From CAZFVY01 sp964522665 (GTDB lineage: Bacteria; Verrucomicrobiota; Verrucomicrobiia; Limisphaerales; CAZFVY01): 63,747 nt of DNA. Each line of letters opens with the position of its first letter. The first letter of the stretch is position 1. Positions 34,914 to 42,480 of the stretch are shown here, piece after piece. The translations under genes were made by a program, and so were the position numbers. The stretch lies in contig CAZFVY010000027.1 of assembly GCA_964522665.1 (NCBI GenBank), positions 1 to 63,747 of the forward strand, written 5' to 3'. Below the pieces are notes generated by a model, which did not search any database, was not told the origin of the DNA, and was given only the letters and a program-made list of their open reading frames with translations.

Positions 34914-35505
34914 GATCCAATATCCTGACAGACAATCCGCGAGTATTCGCATCGACCTGAGCACGGAGCCGTTCAACGTGGGCGGCGGGTTGGCGCGGGT
35001 GCGGGCGGGGTTGAATCGCGCGGTGACCGCGGCGGCGACTTCGCTGGTGCGCCATCACTTTCGCGAGTTGGTGAGGACCAATTGCAACGAGTACGGCCTG
35101 CCGCCGGCGTTTTGGCCGCGGATGATTCGCGAAACCTCGGGACAGGCGACGACTCGGGGCGGCGAGGTGCGGTTGCCGCGCGAGGTGGCGCATCGCTATC
35201 TCGGGGGCGTCATCGAGCCGAAGAATGGCGCGCGGGCGCTGACGATTCCGGTGATCGCCGCGGCGTATCACCAGCGCGCCCGGGACATCAGCGGGCTGCG
35301 GTATTACCCAGCCGACCCGAGGACGGACGGAGGATATGTGGGTTTTCTCGGGCGGCCGTCGGAGAGCGGCGAGGGACCGGAGATCTATTACAACCTGGTC
35401 CGCCGGGCGCGTCAGGACGGCCAAAAGTTTGTGCTGCCGAAGCCCGAAGAGCTGGAAACCGCGGTGAGGGCCGCGATCAAGCGGTTTACCGCCAAACTCC
35501 ATTAA
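34912..35505 (+). CDS. Virion morphogenesis-like protein (Mu gpG/P2 gpS type)
   Basis: 197 residues from a GTG at the end of a heptad array. LARVRAGLNRAVTAAATSLVRHHFREL, NEYGLPPAFWPRMIRETSGQATT, GALTIPVIAAAYHQRARDISGL, EIYYNLVRRARQDGQKFVLPKPEELETAVRAAIKRF resemble phage virion morphogenesis/tail-completion proteins, and the position after DUF1320 agrees. Similarity is weak by eye. It ends 1 bp before the next gene. Confidence 0.55.
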   Translation: MIQYPDRQSASIRIDLSTEPFNVGGGLARVRAGLNRAVTAAATSLVRHHFRELVRTNCNEYGLPPAFWPRMIRETSGQATTRGGEVRLPREVAHRYLGGVIEPKNGARALTIPVIAAAYHQRARDISGLRYYPADPRTDGGYVGFLGRPSESGEGPEIYYNLVRRARQDGQKFVLPKPEELETAVRAAIKRFTAKLH

Positions 35506-35506
35506 C

Positions 35507-35950
35507 ATGGGAAACTTGTTTACCGACCTGCAGCAAGCAGTCGCCGATCGGCTCGCCGCGGACGCCTACTTCAGCGGCCCGCCCACGCTCGCGACGTTGA
35601 CCGAAAACGTCGGCGACGTGGTGAACGCGGTGGACAAGGCGCTCAATGAAACCGGCCTGCTCGCGTTCGTGCTCACCCCGCGCGTTCAGGCGGGCCGCGA
35701 ATGGCGGCGCGCGGACGTGGACGTGATCGTGAGCGTATTCGAGCAAGTGAGCCTGAACCGCGACCCCGCGGTCGGCTCGGGGAAACCGGCGATCGACGTG
35801 GCGGCGCGCGTCTGGGCGCTGGTGGATCGATGGAGTCCGAACGACCTCTGGACGCCGCTGTTGATCCAGCACGTTCATCTGGTGGAGCCGGCGCCGACCT
35901 TGATTTACGAGGTCGCGTTCGCGACCAGCACGATTATCGCCACGGTATGA
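35507..35950 (+). CDS. Probable tail terminator/tail completion protein
   Basis: 147 residues. LFTDLQQAVADRLAADAYFSGPPT, DVVNAVDKALNETGLLAFVLTPRVQ, RADVDVIVSVFEQVSLNRDP and AIDVAARVWALVDRWSPNDLW have the size and alpha/beta pattern of tail-terminator (gpU-like) proteins placed between head-tail connectors and the tail tube. No exact family recognised. It follows the previous gene after 1 bp. Confidence 0.5.
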   Translation: MGNLFTDLQQAVADRLAADAYFSGPPTLATLTENVGDVVNAVDKALNETGLLAFVLTPRVQAGREWRRADVDVIVSVFEQVSLNRDPAVGSGKPAIDVAARVWALVDRWSPNDLWTPLLIQHVHLVEPAPTLIYEVAFATSTIIATV

Positions 35951-36078
35951 CGCGAGCCGTGTTTAACCCCTGCGCGAAAACAATCCCGGCGGGGATTATT
36001 CGGCGCCGTCGCGGCGCCGCGGGCGCGGTGAGCGATTCGCTTTTTGTAGTCTCCAAACCCTAACCCCAACGACATACT

Positions 36079-36510
36079 ATGACCCTTACCGGTAGAGCCG
36101 CAGTTTTTGGCGTCAACGGCGCCATCGCATACACGGGAGTTGCCGCGCCCAGCGCGCAAGTCCTGCAAAGCGCCGAGTTGACCGATAATTTCGATTTGGC
36201 CGAACTCAAGAGCCAGGTCGGTGAAATCATCGGCCTGGCGAAGACCAATCACCGCCGCGAATTCAAGATCGACTTCGTGCCGTCCTCCGATGGGACGAGC
36301 GGCAACAACACGTTGGCGAACGCCAGGTTGTCCCTGAAATTGCCGACGCCGCTTTCGCAGGTGGTGACCTCCGGGTTCGATCACGCTGACTATAATGGCA
36401 ATTGGACCTATATCGGCGGTGGGACGATCTCATTCTCCGGCGAGGGCTATTGCAAAATGACGCTCCCCTTGCGCCAGTACGATACCGACATTACCACGGC
36501 CGTCAGCTAG
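36079..36510 (+). CDS. Probable tail tube protein
   Basis: 143 residues, strand-rich: MTLTGRAAVFGVNGAIAYTG, QSAELTDNFDLAELKSQVGEIIGLAKTNHRREFKIDFVP, then WTYIGGGTISFSGEGYCKMTLPLRQYDTD. Tail tube proteins have this length and beta-sandwich composition and occur just after the tail terminator. The ATG is preceded by AACCCTAACCCCAAC, the decamer found before the scaffold, DUF2190 and capsid genes. No contractile sheath gene is adjacent, so the tail is probably non-contractile. Confidence 0.6.
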   Translation: MTLTGRAAVFGVNGAIAYTGVAAPSAQVLQSAELTDNFDLAELKSQVGEIIGLAKTNHRREFKIDFVPSSDGTSGNNTLANARLSLKLPTPLSQVVTSGFDHADYNGNWTYIGGGTISFSGEGYCKMTLPLRQYDTDITTAVS

Positions 36511-36557
36511 CGGACGGCGAAAACTGCCGCGCCCGGCTTAACTGCGAACAAATCCGC

Positions 36558-37154
36558 ATGACCATTACCGAACAATACCTCGCTTCCGCGATCCCGACCC
36601 CGTGCCGGTTGCTCGGGGCGCGCTTGCGGCCGTATTGCGTGGGGCACGCGATGCTGCTGCACCGGTTTGAGAGTCCGTTCGTCGCGGGCGATAGCGACGG
36701 CTCAGCCGCGCAGGCGCGGGATTTGGTATTCGCGGCGCTGATTTGCGCGCATACGTTCGAGGAGGCGATCCAAGGGTTGACCACGCGCCGGTTCCACCGC
36801 CTCGCGCGGCGTGGGAGACTGCAGTGTTTCCTTCGCTTACGGACGCCGGAGCAACTGCGGAGGAAGATCGAGTTGTTTCGCGAGTACCTCGCGCAAGGCT
36901 CGCGGTGGCCGTCAATTCTCGCGCCGCGCGACGCGGGGAGCCAACCCGGGGCGCCGTGGCTGCAACGCCTGAAACTGGCGTTGATGATCCATTTGGGCAA
37001 AACGGAATCGGAGGCGCTGAACACGCCGCTCGGCGCCGCGCAGTGGGACTACGCGGCGTTTTGGGAAGGCAAAGCCGCCTGGCAGATCACGTCCGATCGC
37101 GACCTGGAGATGTTCCGGACGGCGCGCGGGTTGGAGGCGGCCGAAGCGTTATGA
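36558..37154 (+). CDS. Possible tail assembly chaperone region protein
   Basis: 198 residues from ATG 36558; upstream in-frame residues overlap the tail tube gene. Mostly helical: QARDLVFAALICAHTFEEAIQGLTTRRFHRL, EQLRRKIELFREYLAQGS, RLKLALMIHLGKTESEALNTPLGAAQWDYAAFWEGKAAWQI. It sits between tail tube and tape measure, where tail assembly chaperones are encoded. The TESEALNTPL...WDY segment resembles chaperone C-termini that read the tape measure. Its stop overlaps the tape-measure ATG by 4 bp. I saw no frameshift signal. Confidence 0.5.
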   Translation: MTITEQYLASAIPTPCRLLGARLRPYCVGHAMLLHRFESPFVAGDSDGSAAQARDLVFAALICAHTFEEAIQGLTTRRFHRLARRGRLQCFLRLRTPEQLRRKIELFREYLAQGSRWPSILAPRDAGSQPGAPWLQRLKLALMIHLGKTESEALNTPLGAAQWDYAAFWEGKAAWQITSDRDLEMFRTARGLEAAEAL

Positions 37155-38206
37155 AACCACCAGCCTTCATCGGCGGAAAAGATGGGATGGGCTTCGGCTC
37201 CGGGGAGCTGGCGGAGGCGGCCGGCGAAGGCGCCGCATCGCGCTTCAGCGAGATGCTGAGCAAATTGGCGGACGACGCGCTGCAAGCCGTCGGCAAGAAA
37301 GCGCTGAAGGTGGGGTGGCGCGGAAACCCGCTCTCATTCGCGACGGACGCTTACGACGCGTTCAAGAAGAACGCGGATGAAGTTGAAAACCGGATGCTTA
37401 AGGTGGCGGAAATGAGCGATCGGCTGGGGGTAGGCAAGCAGGCGATCCTTTCCTACGCGGCGGGCGGGGAGGCGACGGGCTTGTCGTTGGACGACGTGGG
37501 CGGCGCGCTCAAGCGATTGAATTCGGCGATGGCTCGCTCTCAGACCGACGAGAAAACCAGGGCGGCGATCGCCAATCTGGCGGGCATGGAACCGGCAGAA
37601 TTGGCGGGCAAAGGAACCGAGGCGGTGTTCGAGGGGATCGCGAGCCGGATGGGGCAACGGGCGATGACGCCGAAAATGGCGGATGATTTTACCTCGGTAT
37701 TCGGCGGCAAATCGGACTCCTTGCTGGCGGCGTTTCAGGAGCGCTTTCACGAGGCGGCGGAGTACTCGCGCCAATCGGGCAATCAGCCGTCGGACGAAAA
37801 GTTTGACCAGTTGGCGGCGACGCGCGAAAAAGGCGCCGCGGCGGCGGAGGTGATTCACGATTCGTCGAAAGCGATCTACACCTGGTTTAACCAGAAGAAA
37901 GAGGAGATCAAGCAGCGGATCGCCACGGAGTCCGATCCCTCGAAGCGAGCCGTGCTCGAGCGGGCTTTACGGCAGGCGGACGCCGACCTCGCGGCGTTGC
38001 GCGTGAATTTACCGGGCGACAAGTCAGCGGTCCCGGTCTCGGCGGGCCAGAGTTCTCCGGTGGCTCCAGCGCAGCAAGGGTTGTTCGCCAACGGTGGCGG
38101 AGGTCAAATGAGCGATCTTTCTCGGGAGCAGCTCGACTTGCTCCGGGGCATTCGATCCGACGTCGGAACGCTGGCCGATATTATTCGCGTCAATCTGGGA
38201 AATTGA
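37151..38206 (+). CDS. Tape measure protein (short)
   Basis: 351 residues from ATG 37151. Almost wholly helical with heptad-like periodicity: SRFSEMLSKLADDALQAVGKKALK, DAFKKNADEVENRMLKVAEMSDRLGVGKQAILSYAAGGEATGLSLDDVGGALKRLNSAM, and a C-terminal coiled coil (KKEEIKQRIATESDPSKRAVLERALRQADADLAAL, LSREQLDLLRGIRSDVGTLADIIR). The middle matches the core of phage tape-measure proteins. If about 0.15 nm per residue applies, the tail would be about 50 nm. No transglycosylase or zinc peptidase domain is present. Confidence 0.65.
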   Translation: MKPPAFIGGKDGMGFGSGELAEAAGEGAASRFSEMLSKLADDALQAVGKKALKVGWRGNPLSFATDAYDAFKKNADEVENRMLKVAEMSDRLGVGKQAILSYAAGGEATGLSLDDVGGALKRLNSAMARSQTDEKTRAAIANLAGMEPAELAGKGTEAVFEGIASRMGQRAMTPKMADDFTSVFGGKSDSLLAAFQERFHEAAEYSRQSGNQPSDEKFDQLAATREKGAAAAEVIHDSSKAIYTWFNQKKEEIKQRIATESDPSKRAVLERALRQADADLAALRVNLPGDKSAVPVSAGQSSPVAPAQQGLFANGGGGQMSDLSREQLDLLRGIRSDVGTLADIIRVNLGN

Positions 38207-38214
38207 AGATCGCC

Positions 38215-39057
38215 ATGCCCGACGAGACAAACCCCATTTTCACCGGCCAGGTGGTCACCGAACTGCAGGCGCAATTGCGGTTTTCACCGCAGCAGGGCTG
38301 GCAGACGGTCCGGACCTGGCGCGGCAAGCGCGAGGCGGTCGAGGCGCTGGTCGCCCAAGTGGCATTCGGCGCGATCGGAGTCGAACTGCACGGCGACGCG
38401 CCGTACGCGGAGCTGGCGGTGACGTACGGTTTTCTGTTCGGCCAGGACCCGGCGAACGATCCGACCCAAATCCAAAGCCTTTGGTCGCTGGCGGCCAACG
38501 TGGTGCAGAAGCCGTTGATGGAGCACCCGTCGCTGGTCGAGGTGTTCAACAGTTCGCCGCCGAAATACCAGTTGGTGACGGGCGCGCCCGGCGCGCCGAG
38601 CGCGGTCAGCCAGGGCGCCGCGCTGGTGCAGTTCAACGCGCAAATCCAACGATTGCAGGAAACCCCGCAAGCGCCGGAAACGGTCGTCTGGGACGTTTAC
38701 GACCTGAGCGGCGCGGTGGCCGGGGTGTTCCGCTTTTACTACACGGCGCTGTTGAACAACGTGACGACGTTCGTCTGGTCGCAGTTTGTGCTGCGCCACG
38801 TGAACGTGGTGGCGCCGGGATCGTCGGTCAAGCCGAGCTACAAGAACGTTTTGAAGTTCTACACCGCCGAGCAGTTGAAAGCGGCGGAACGGATTCCGGC
38901 GACGATTCAATTTGAATTGCCCGTCGGCCCTTGGCTCAAGCAAACGCCGACGCTCGAACAACTGCCCTCCGGTAAATTCCAGATCACGCAGGAATGGTGG
39001 AGCGCGGCCGGGAACGACCAGTTGATCTATCCGCCAGTCACGAACGCCGATTTATGA
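38215..39057 (+). CDS. Phage tail protein, possibly distal tail
   Basis: 280 residues from ATG 38215 (a TTG at 38203 overlaps the previous stop). Repeated beta-rich blocks: NPIFTGQVVTELQAQLRFSPQQGWQTVRTWRG, VELHGDAPYAELAVTYGF, VVWDVYDLSGAVAGVFRFYYTALLNNVTTFVWSQFVLRHVNVV. A mixed strand/helix protein after the tape measure is usually a distal tail or hub protein. Specific family not recognised. Overlaps the next small gene by 4 bp. Confidence 0.5.
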   Translation: MPDETNPIFTGQVVTELQAQLRFSPQQGWQTVRTWRGKREAVEALVAQVAFGAIGVELHGDAPYAELAVTYGFLFGQDPANDPTQIQSLWSLAANVVQKPLMEHPSLVEVFNSSPPKYQLVTGAPGAPSAVSQGAALVQFNAQIQRLQETPQAPETVVWDVYDLSGAVAGVFRFYYTALLNNVTTFVWSQFVLRHVNVVAPGSSVKPSYKNVLKFYTAEQLKAAERIPATIQFELPVGPWLKQTPTLEQLPSGKFQITQEWWSAAGNDQLIYPPVTNADL

Positions 39058-39260
39058 GTCCCAATCTTCCACCAGAATTGTCCGGCAGCGGGCGCCTGAT
39101 CCAGACGGTGAACGCGCTGATCAAATTGGTCGGCGCGCTTCGGCAGGCCAGCAGCGCCGACTCGCTTACCTCATATACCACCAAGGGCGTGATCCGGCGT
39201 CCATTGACGGTCGAGGCGCCGTCTGGCGCCGGGAAGTGTTGCACGCCGCGGTGGTCGTAA
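39054..39260 (+). CDS. Small phage protein, function unknown
   Basis: 68 residues; MSPNLPPELSGSGRLIQTVNALIKLVGALRQASSADSLTSYTTKG... A helix with alternating hydrophobic residues and then a short basic, Cys-containing tail. ATG overlaps the preceding stop codon (ATGA), so it is probably translated in coupling. No family recognised. Confidence 0.55.
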   Translation: MSPNLPPELSGSGRLIQTVNALIKLVGALRQASSADSLTSYTTKGVIRRPLTVEAPSGAGKCCTPRWS

Positions 39261-39261
39261 G

Positions 39262-39417
39262 ACCAAGGCTGAGGGCTGAAGGCTAAATGCTGAAGTAAAG
39301 ACTATGACGTTCAAAATCACATCGCAGGTGGCCGGTTTGCATGAGCGCCGCGCGCGGGTTGCAAGCCCCTCGCAGGTTGCCCCATTTCAGCCTTCAGCAT
39401 TTAGCCTTCGACCTTTG
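39262..39417. repeat. Inverted pair of heptad arrays around the start of the zinc-motif gene
   Basis: Direct array (CCAAGGCTGAGGGCTGAAGG..., 39262-39298) just before ATG 39304, and an inverted array (TTCAGCCTTCAGCATTTAGC..., 39386-39417) inside the coding sequence. They could pair and enclose the start codon in a loop of about 87 bases. Confidence 0.85.
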
Positions 39418-39834
39418 CGCATCGCCGCCAACGCCGCCCGCGCGGTGGGCCGCAACGCGCTATCAGTGGCCTCGGGCCATCCACTGCGCGTGGACGCGGC
39501 GACGGCGGCCGCGCGGCTCGCGGTGTGCCGAGCGTGTGAGCAGTATATACCTGACGCACAACGCTGCGGGCACGCGCGATGCGGCTGCTATCTCCGTTTC
39601 AAGACCGCGCTGAAGGCGGAGCGGTGCCCGGACGGCCGCTGGCCTGCCCCCAAAATCTCTATGAGCGAAGACGGCGGCCTTGGAGTGCGACGGCAGAGCG
39701 CCAGCGCCGACGCCGCTTTTCGGCCAATTGGCAATCGCGACCAAAGCGGTGTCGCGTCGGACTTGCCACCGCACTCCAAAGCGCCCGCTGATCCGTCGGC
39801 CCATACTTCTCATTCCGACCCATCAGTCCCATGA
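39304..39834 (+). CDS. Cysteine zinc-motif phage protein with in-frame host repeats
   Basis: 176 residues. The only conserved-looking part is a Cys cluster at about 75-105 (AVCRACEQYI, RCGHARCGCYLRFKTAL, RCPDGRW), typical of small zinc-binding proteins in tail regions of many phages. Residues about 28-38 (FQPSAFSLRPL) are encoded by a heptad array, and residues about 126-158 by a 101-bp palindromic repeat. The true ancestral protein was thus shorter, and both repeats inserted without breaking the frame. Its stop overlaps the next start by 4 bp. Confidence 0.6.
   Translation: MTFKITSQVAGLHERRARVASPSQVAPFQPSAFSLRPLRIAANAARAVGRNALSVASGHPLRVDAATAAARLAVCRACEQYIPDAQRCGHARCGCYLRFKTALKAERCPDGRWPAPKISMSEDGGLGVRRQSASADAAFRPIGNRDQSGVASDLPPHSKAPADPSAHTSHSDPSVP
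39680..39780. repeat. 101-bp palindromic repeat inside a coding sequence
   Basis: Starts TTGGAGTGCGACGGCAGAGC and ends GACTTGCCACCGCACTCCAA in inverted orientation, with CGCCGCTTTT / CCAAAGCGGTG as inner arms. Related copies are at 47423-47587 (with a nested insertion) and 25689-25740 (half). It is translated in frame within the zinc-motif gene. Confidence 0.9.
39792..39833 (-). repeat. 9-bp repeats (reverse of GGGANNNAT) abutting a start codon
   Basis: GTCGGCCCATACTTCTCATTCC... reads on the other strand as GGGACTGAT, GGGTCGGAAT, GAGAAGTAT, GGG, i.e. degenerate copies of the unit at 24591. The last unit touches ATG 39831. Confidence 0.6.
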
Positions 39835-41171
39835 ATCTCAACCTCTTCATCGACGTCACCAACAAGCGGCTCGTCTCCGGCCCGAACGGCGGCGGCACGT
39901 TCACGCTGCCGGTGTTTTTCCGCCAGGACAACCCGACGCTCGTGGTCACGCTGCTGCAGGCTAATCCGGGCGGCGGCATTCAAGCCCCGTACACCACGCT
40001 CGATGTCACCGGCCTCTCGATGTTCATCGGCATCGGCTTCAACTACGGCTCGATGCAGGACCGGCTGGTCGCCTATCAGGGGACCTGGACGGCGGACACC
40101 GACGCGAACACGCTCACGGCCGTTCTCTCGCTGAACACCACGCAAGTCGATTCGCTCCTGCGCAACGCGCTCACGGGGCAAACGACGGCGAAGTTCGAGG
40201 TCGTCATCAGCCAGGGCGGCAATAATCAGACGGTGCTGCAGGTCCCGGTCACCCTCCAGGCGGACGTCATCCGCAGCGACGCGCCCGACCCGACCTCGCT
40301 CGGCAACACCAACGCGCTCGCGGACGCCGTGTTCGCCATCTTCGCGAATAGCAACACCAATACCGTCGCCGAGAACTCGCACCTGATCTCCATCAACGCC
40401 AAGCTAAAAAGCAATGGCGGCATCCTCTCGGACTCGAACGGCCTCTTCGCCAACATCGGCCCCGGCGCCTACCAGATCGCCAGCGGCGCGTCTCCGGTCA
40501 CGCTCGCGGTGACCGCGATCGGCACGCCCGCCATCAGTTCGACCACGGCCGTCGCCGGCGGCAGTTTGCCGAATGGCAACGTCTATTACCGCGTCAGCGC
40601 GATTGACCCGAGCGATTACGAGGGGATCGGCTCGACGCAAAGCAACGTGGTCGTCGGCGGTGGTAACAACGCCGTCTCGCTCGCCTGGAGCGCGGTGACC
40701 AACGCGATCGGTTACAACATCTATCGCGCGTTCACGACCGGCGCGTTTACGAATTCATTCATCGCCGAGGTGGATGCGCCTACGACGGTCTATCACGACG
40801 ATGGCTCGCTCGATCCCGAGGATTTCACCCCGCCCGATGGCCTGGGCAACAAATCGATCACCGGCAAAGTCCACGACGGCGCGCTCGTGATCGAGGTGAA
40901 ACCGAAGACCAATGGCGGCCTGGAAGTCGATGGGACCGGCCTAAGCTGCACTTTCGGCGACACCCAATACACCGTCGCGGATGGCACCGCGCAGACCCAG
41001 GCGAACGAAGGCCGCGTCTTCGCGCAGACCTACGCCCCCGCGATCACGACCGGCCCGGCGTACGCCCCGAACAGCGTCTGGCTCGACACCTCGCCCACGA
41101 CCTTGCCCCCCGCGCTCAAGGTCTGGAACCCGCACAACTCGACCTGGATGAAACCCTCAAACCTCTCTTAA
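39831..41171 (+). CDS. Phage tail fibre/baseplate-type protein with fibronectin-like domain
   Basis: 446 residues, strongly beta: LFIDVTNKRLVSGPNGGGTFTLPVFFRQDNPTLVVTLLQ at the N-terminus, a central FN3-like domain (GNVYYRVSAIDPSDYEGIGSTQSNVVV, VSLAWSAVTNAIGYNIYRAFTTG, about 245-330) and a C-terminal module with YAPNSVWLDTSPTTLPPALKVWNPHNSTWMK, as in receptor-binding or upper-fibre proteins. The DNA has more AAC/ACC codons than the head genes. Probably contacts the host surface. Confidence 0.65.
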   Translation: MNLNLFIDVTNKRLVSGPNGGGTFTLPVFFRQDNPTLVVTLLQANPGGGIQAPYTTLDVTGLSMFIGIGFNYGSMQDRLVAYQGTWTADTDANTLTAVLSLNTTQVDSLLRNALTGQTTAKFEVVISQGGNNQTVLQVPVTLQADVIRSDAPDPTSLGNTNALADAVFAIFANSNTNTVAENSHLISINAKLKSNGGILSDSNGLFANIGPGAYQIASGASPVTLAVTAIGTPAISSTTAVAGGSLPNGNVYYRVSAIDPSDYEGIGSTQSNVVVGGGNNAVSLAWSAVTNAIGYNIYRAFTTGAFTNSFIAEVDAPTTVYHDDGSLDPEDFTPPDGLGNKSITGKVHDGALVIEVKPKTNGGLEVDGTGLSCTFGDTQYTVADGTAQTQANEGRVFAQTYAPAITTGPAYAPNSVWLDTSPTTLPPALKVWNPHNSTWMKPSNLS

Positions 41172-41252
41172 CCACGGATTTCACGGATGAAAATGGATAA
41201 ACAAAAGCACGGTCCCAATCCGCGCCATCCGCGTAATCCGCGGTAAAAAGCT

Positions 41253-41537
41253 ATGCCTGGTTCCCCCTGTAACGTCCAATGCACGGTGATCGATTCCGAA
41301 GGGGCCGATCGCTACATCAACGCGATCTTCGATCCGCTCTTCAATCCCTACACCGTGGGCGGCAACAAACTTGTCACGCGGACCGAGGCGCAGACCTGGT
41401 CGGCCATCACGACCGGCTTCATGGCCGTCTCGCTGATGCCCGGTCTCTGGCGCGTCACGATCGACCAGGACCAATTCAAGATCACCGTCCCCGACGACGC
41501 CAGTTCGCATAATCTGACCGACATCATCACACCCTGA
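41253..41537 (+). CDS. Small phage fibre-associated protein
   Basis: 94 residues: CNVQCTVIDSEGADRYINAIFDPLFNPYTVGGNKLVTRTEAQTWS..., LMPGLWRVTIDQDQFKITVPDDASSHNLTDIITP. The C-terminal part parallels the N-terminal domain of the 1412-residue fibre (DYKLVIDRDTFCLSVPTEDGEYQLDDLLTDG), so both carry a carboxypeptidase-regulatory-like beta-sandwich, perhaps an attachment domain for the fibre. Confidence 0.6.
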   Translation: MPGSPCNVQCTVIDSEGADRYINAIFDPLFNPYTVGGNKLVTRTEAQTWSAITTGFMAVSLMPGLWRVTIDQDQFKITVPDDASSHNLTDIITP

Positions 41538-41538
41538 A

Positions 41539-41575
41539 AAAAAGGCTGAAGGCTGAACGCTGAATGCCGAAGTAA
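41539..41575 (+). repeat. Heptad array
   Basis: Units AAAGGCTG AAGGCTG AACGCTG AATGCCG AAGTA between the small fibre-associated gene and the pentapeptide gene; same orientation as the array at 42178. Confidence 0.85.
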
Positions 41576-41585
41576 AACAAACACT

Positions 41586-42188
41586 ATGGACACAGTTACC
41601 CACAAAAACACCGGCGCGCCTATGCTCGCCCAATTGGCCGGGCGCGCAATTGCGGCCCACCTCAAATCCGGCGGCGATTTCCGAAGCGCCAACCTTGGTG
41701 GCCACGATCTTTCGGGTCTTGATTTGGGCGCAGCCAAACTCTCGAACGCCGCCCTCAGCGGCTGCAACCTCTCAGGCGCGAAACTCGTCACCGCGGAGTT
41801 GCAGAATGCGAACTTCAGATTCGCGGATCTTCGGGGCGCGCAACTGGAGGGCGTGGACGCCGCGGGGGCGGATTTCTCTTGCGCGAAATTAACCGGAGCG
41901 AACTTCCTTGGCGGAAACTTCAGCAGTTGCGACTTCCGGGAAGCGGATTTGAGCGGCGCCGACTTGACCGGGGCGGCCATCACCGGGGCCGTATTCGCCG
42001 ACGCGAACCTCTCCAGCGTCAACCTCTCGGGCCACGATTTGCATAGCCAAAACTTCGCCGGGGCGAATCTGCGCGGGGCCAACCTCACGAAGGCGGATCT
42101 CACCGGCGCCAAGCTTGATCGCGCGGATCTGACCGGCGCGATCACGGCGGGCGCGATTGGGCTGATGGAAGAAAAGGCCAAAAGCTGA
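41586..42188 (+). CDS. Pentapeptide-repeat protein
   Basis: 200 residues. From about residue 33 to 185 it is built of A(D/N)LXX-type pentapeptides (FRSANLGGHDLSGLDLGAAKLSNAALSG..., NLRGANLTKADLTGAKLDRADLTGA), which form a right-handed quadrilateral beta-helix. Such proteins can mimic DNA and protect gyrase, or serve as structural spacers. In this tail-fibre neighbourhood a structural or host-interaction role is also plausible. It is bracketed by heptad arrays (41539 and 42178). Confidence 0.9.
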   Translation: MDTVTHKNTGAPMLAQLAGRAIAAHLKSGGDFRSANLGGHDLSGLDLGAAKLSNAALSGCNLSGAKLVTAELQNANFRFADLRGAQLEGVDAAGADFSCAKLTGANFLGGNFSSCDFREADLSGADLTGAAITGAVFADANLSSVNLSGHDLHSQNFAGANLRGANLTKADLTGAKLDRADLTGAITAGAIGLMEEKAKS

Positions 42189-42206
42189 AGGCTGAATGCT
42201 GAAATG
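42178..42206 (+). repeat. Heptad array before the small CEPC gene
   Basis: AAAAGCTG AAGGCTG AATGCTG AAATGG; it runs into the ATG at 42204 and overlaps the pentapeptide gene stop. It pairs with the inverted array 42443-42479. Confidence 0.8.
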
Positions 42207-42443
42207 GGAAAGGGACGAAGAACCATGCTGACCAAGGATGAAATGCTCGGTGTGATCGCCACTGAGGCGCCGGGGCTCGTTTTTGAGCAGGATCCCCAAG
42301 CTATGACGAATGCCGCCGTATTCGAGTTTTGTGAGCCTTGTAAACGCGATCTTCGGCGAGGTCGCGCTACGCTCGCCGGAGAAACGTATGAGGCATTCGT
42401 GCGTGTTTGCACGCGCTCGGGCATCAGCGCGGAGGATCTCTAG
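42204..42443 (+). CDS. Small phage protein with CxxC motif, unknown function
   Basis: 79 residues (72 if started at ATG 42225, which follows a purine-rich stretch and may be the true start). MLTKDEMLGVIATEAPGLVFEQDPQAMTNAAVFEFCEPCKRDLRRGRATLAGETYEAFVRVCTRSGISAEDL. Two helices around a CEPC motif. It is framed exactly by two heptad arrays in inverted orientation. No family recognised. Confidence 0.55.
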   Translation: MGKGRRTMLTKDEMLGVIATEAPGLVFEQDPQAMTNAAVFEFCEPCKRDLRRGRATLAGETYEAFVRVCTRSGISAEDL

Positions 42444-42479
42444 CACTTCAGCATTTAGCGTTTAGCCTTCAGCCTTCGT
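42443..42479 (-). repeat. Inverted heptad array before the giant fibre gene
   Basis: CACTTCAGCATTTAGCGTTT and AGCCTTCAGCCTTCG are heptads in the reverse sense. The array ends 2 bases before the fibre ATG and can pair with 42178-42206 across the small gene. Confidence 0.85.
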
Positions 42480-42480
42480 C

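Noticed and set aside
36402..37154. Programmed frameshift between tail tube and chaperone genes
   Set aside because: The chaperone candidate has its own ATG (36558) and no slippery heptamer was seen in the overlap.
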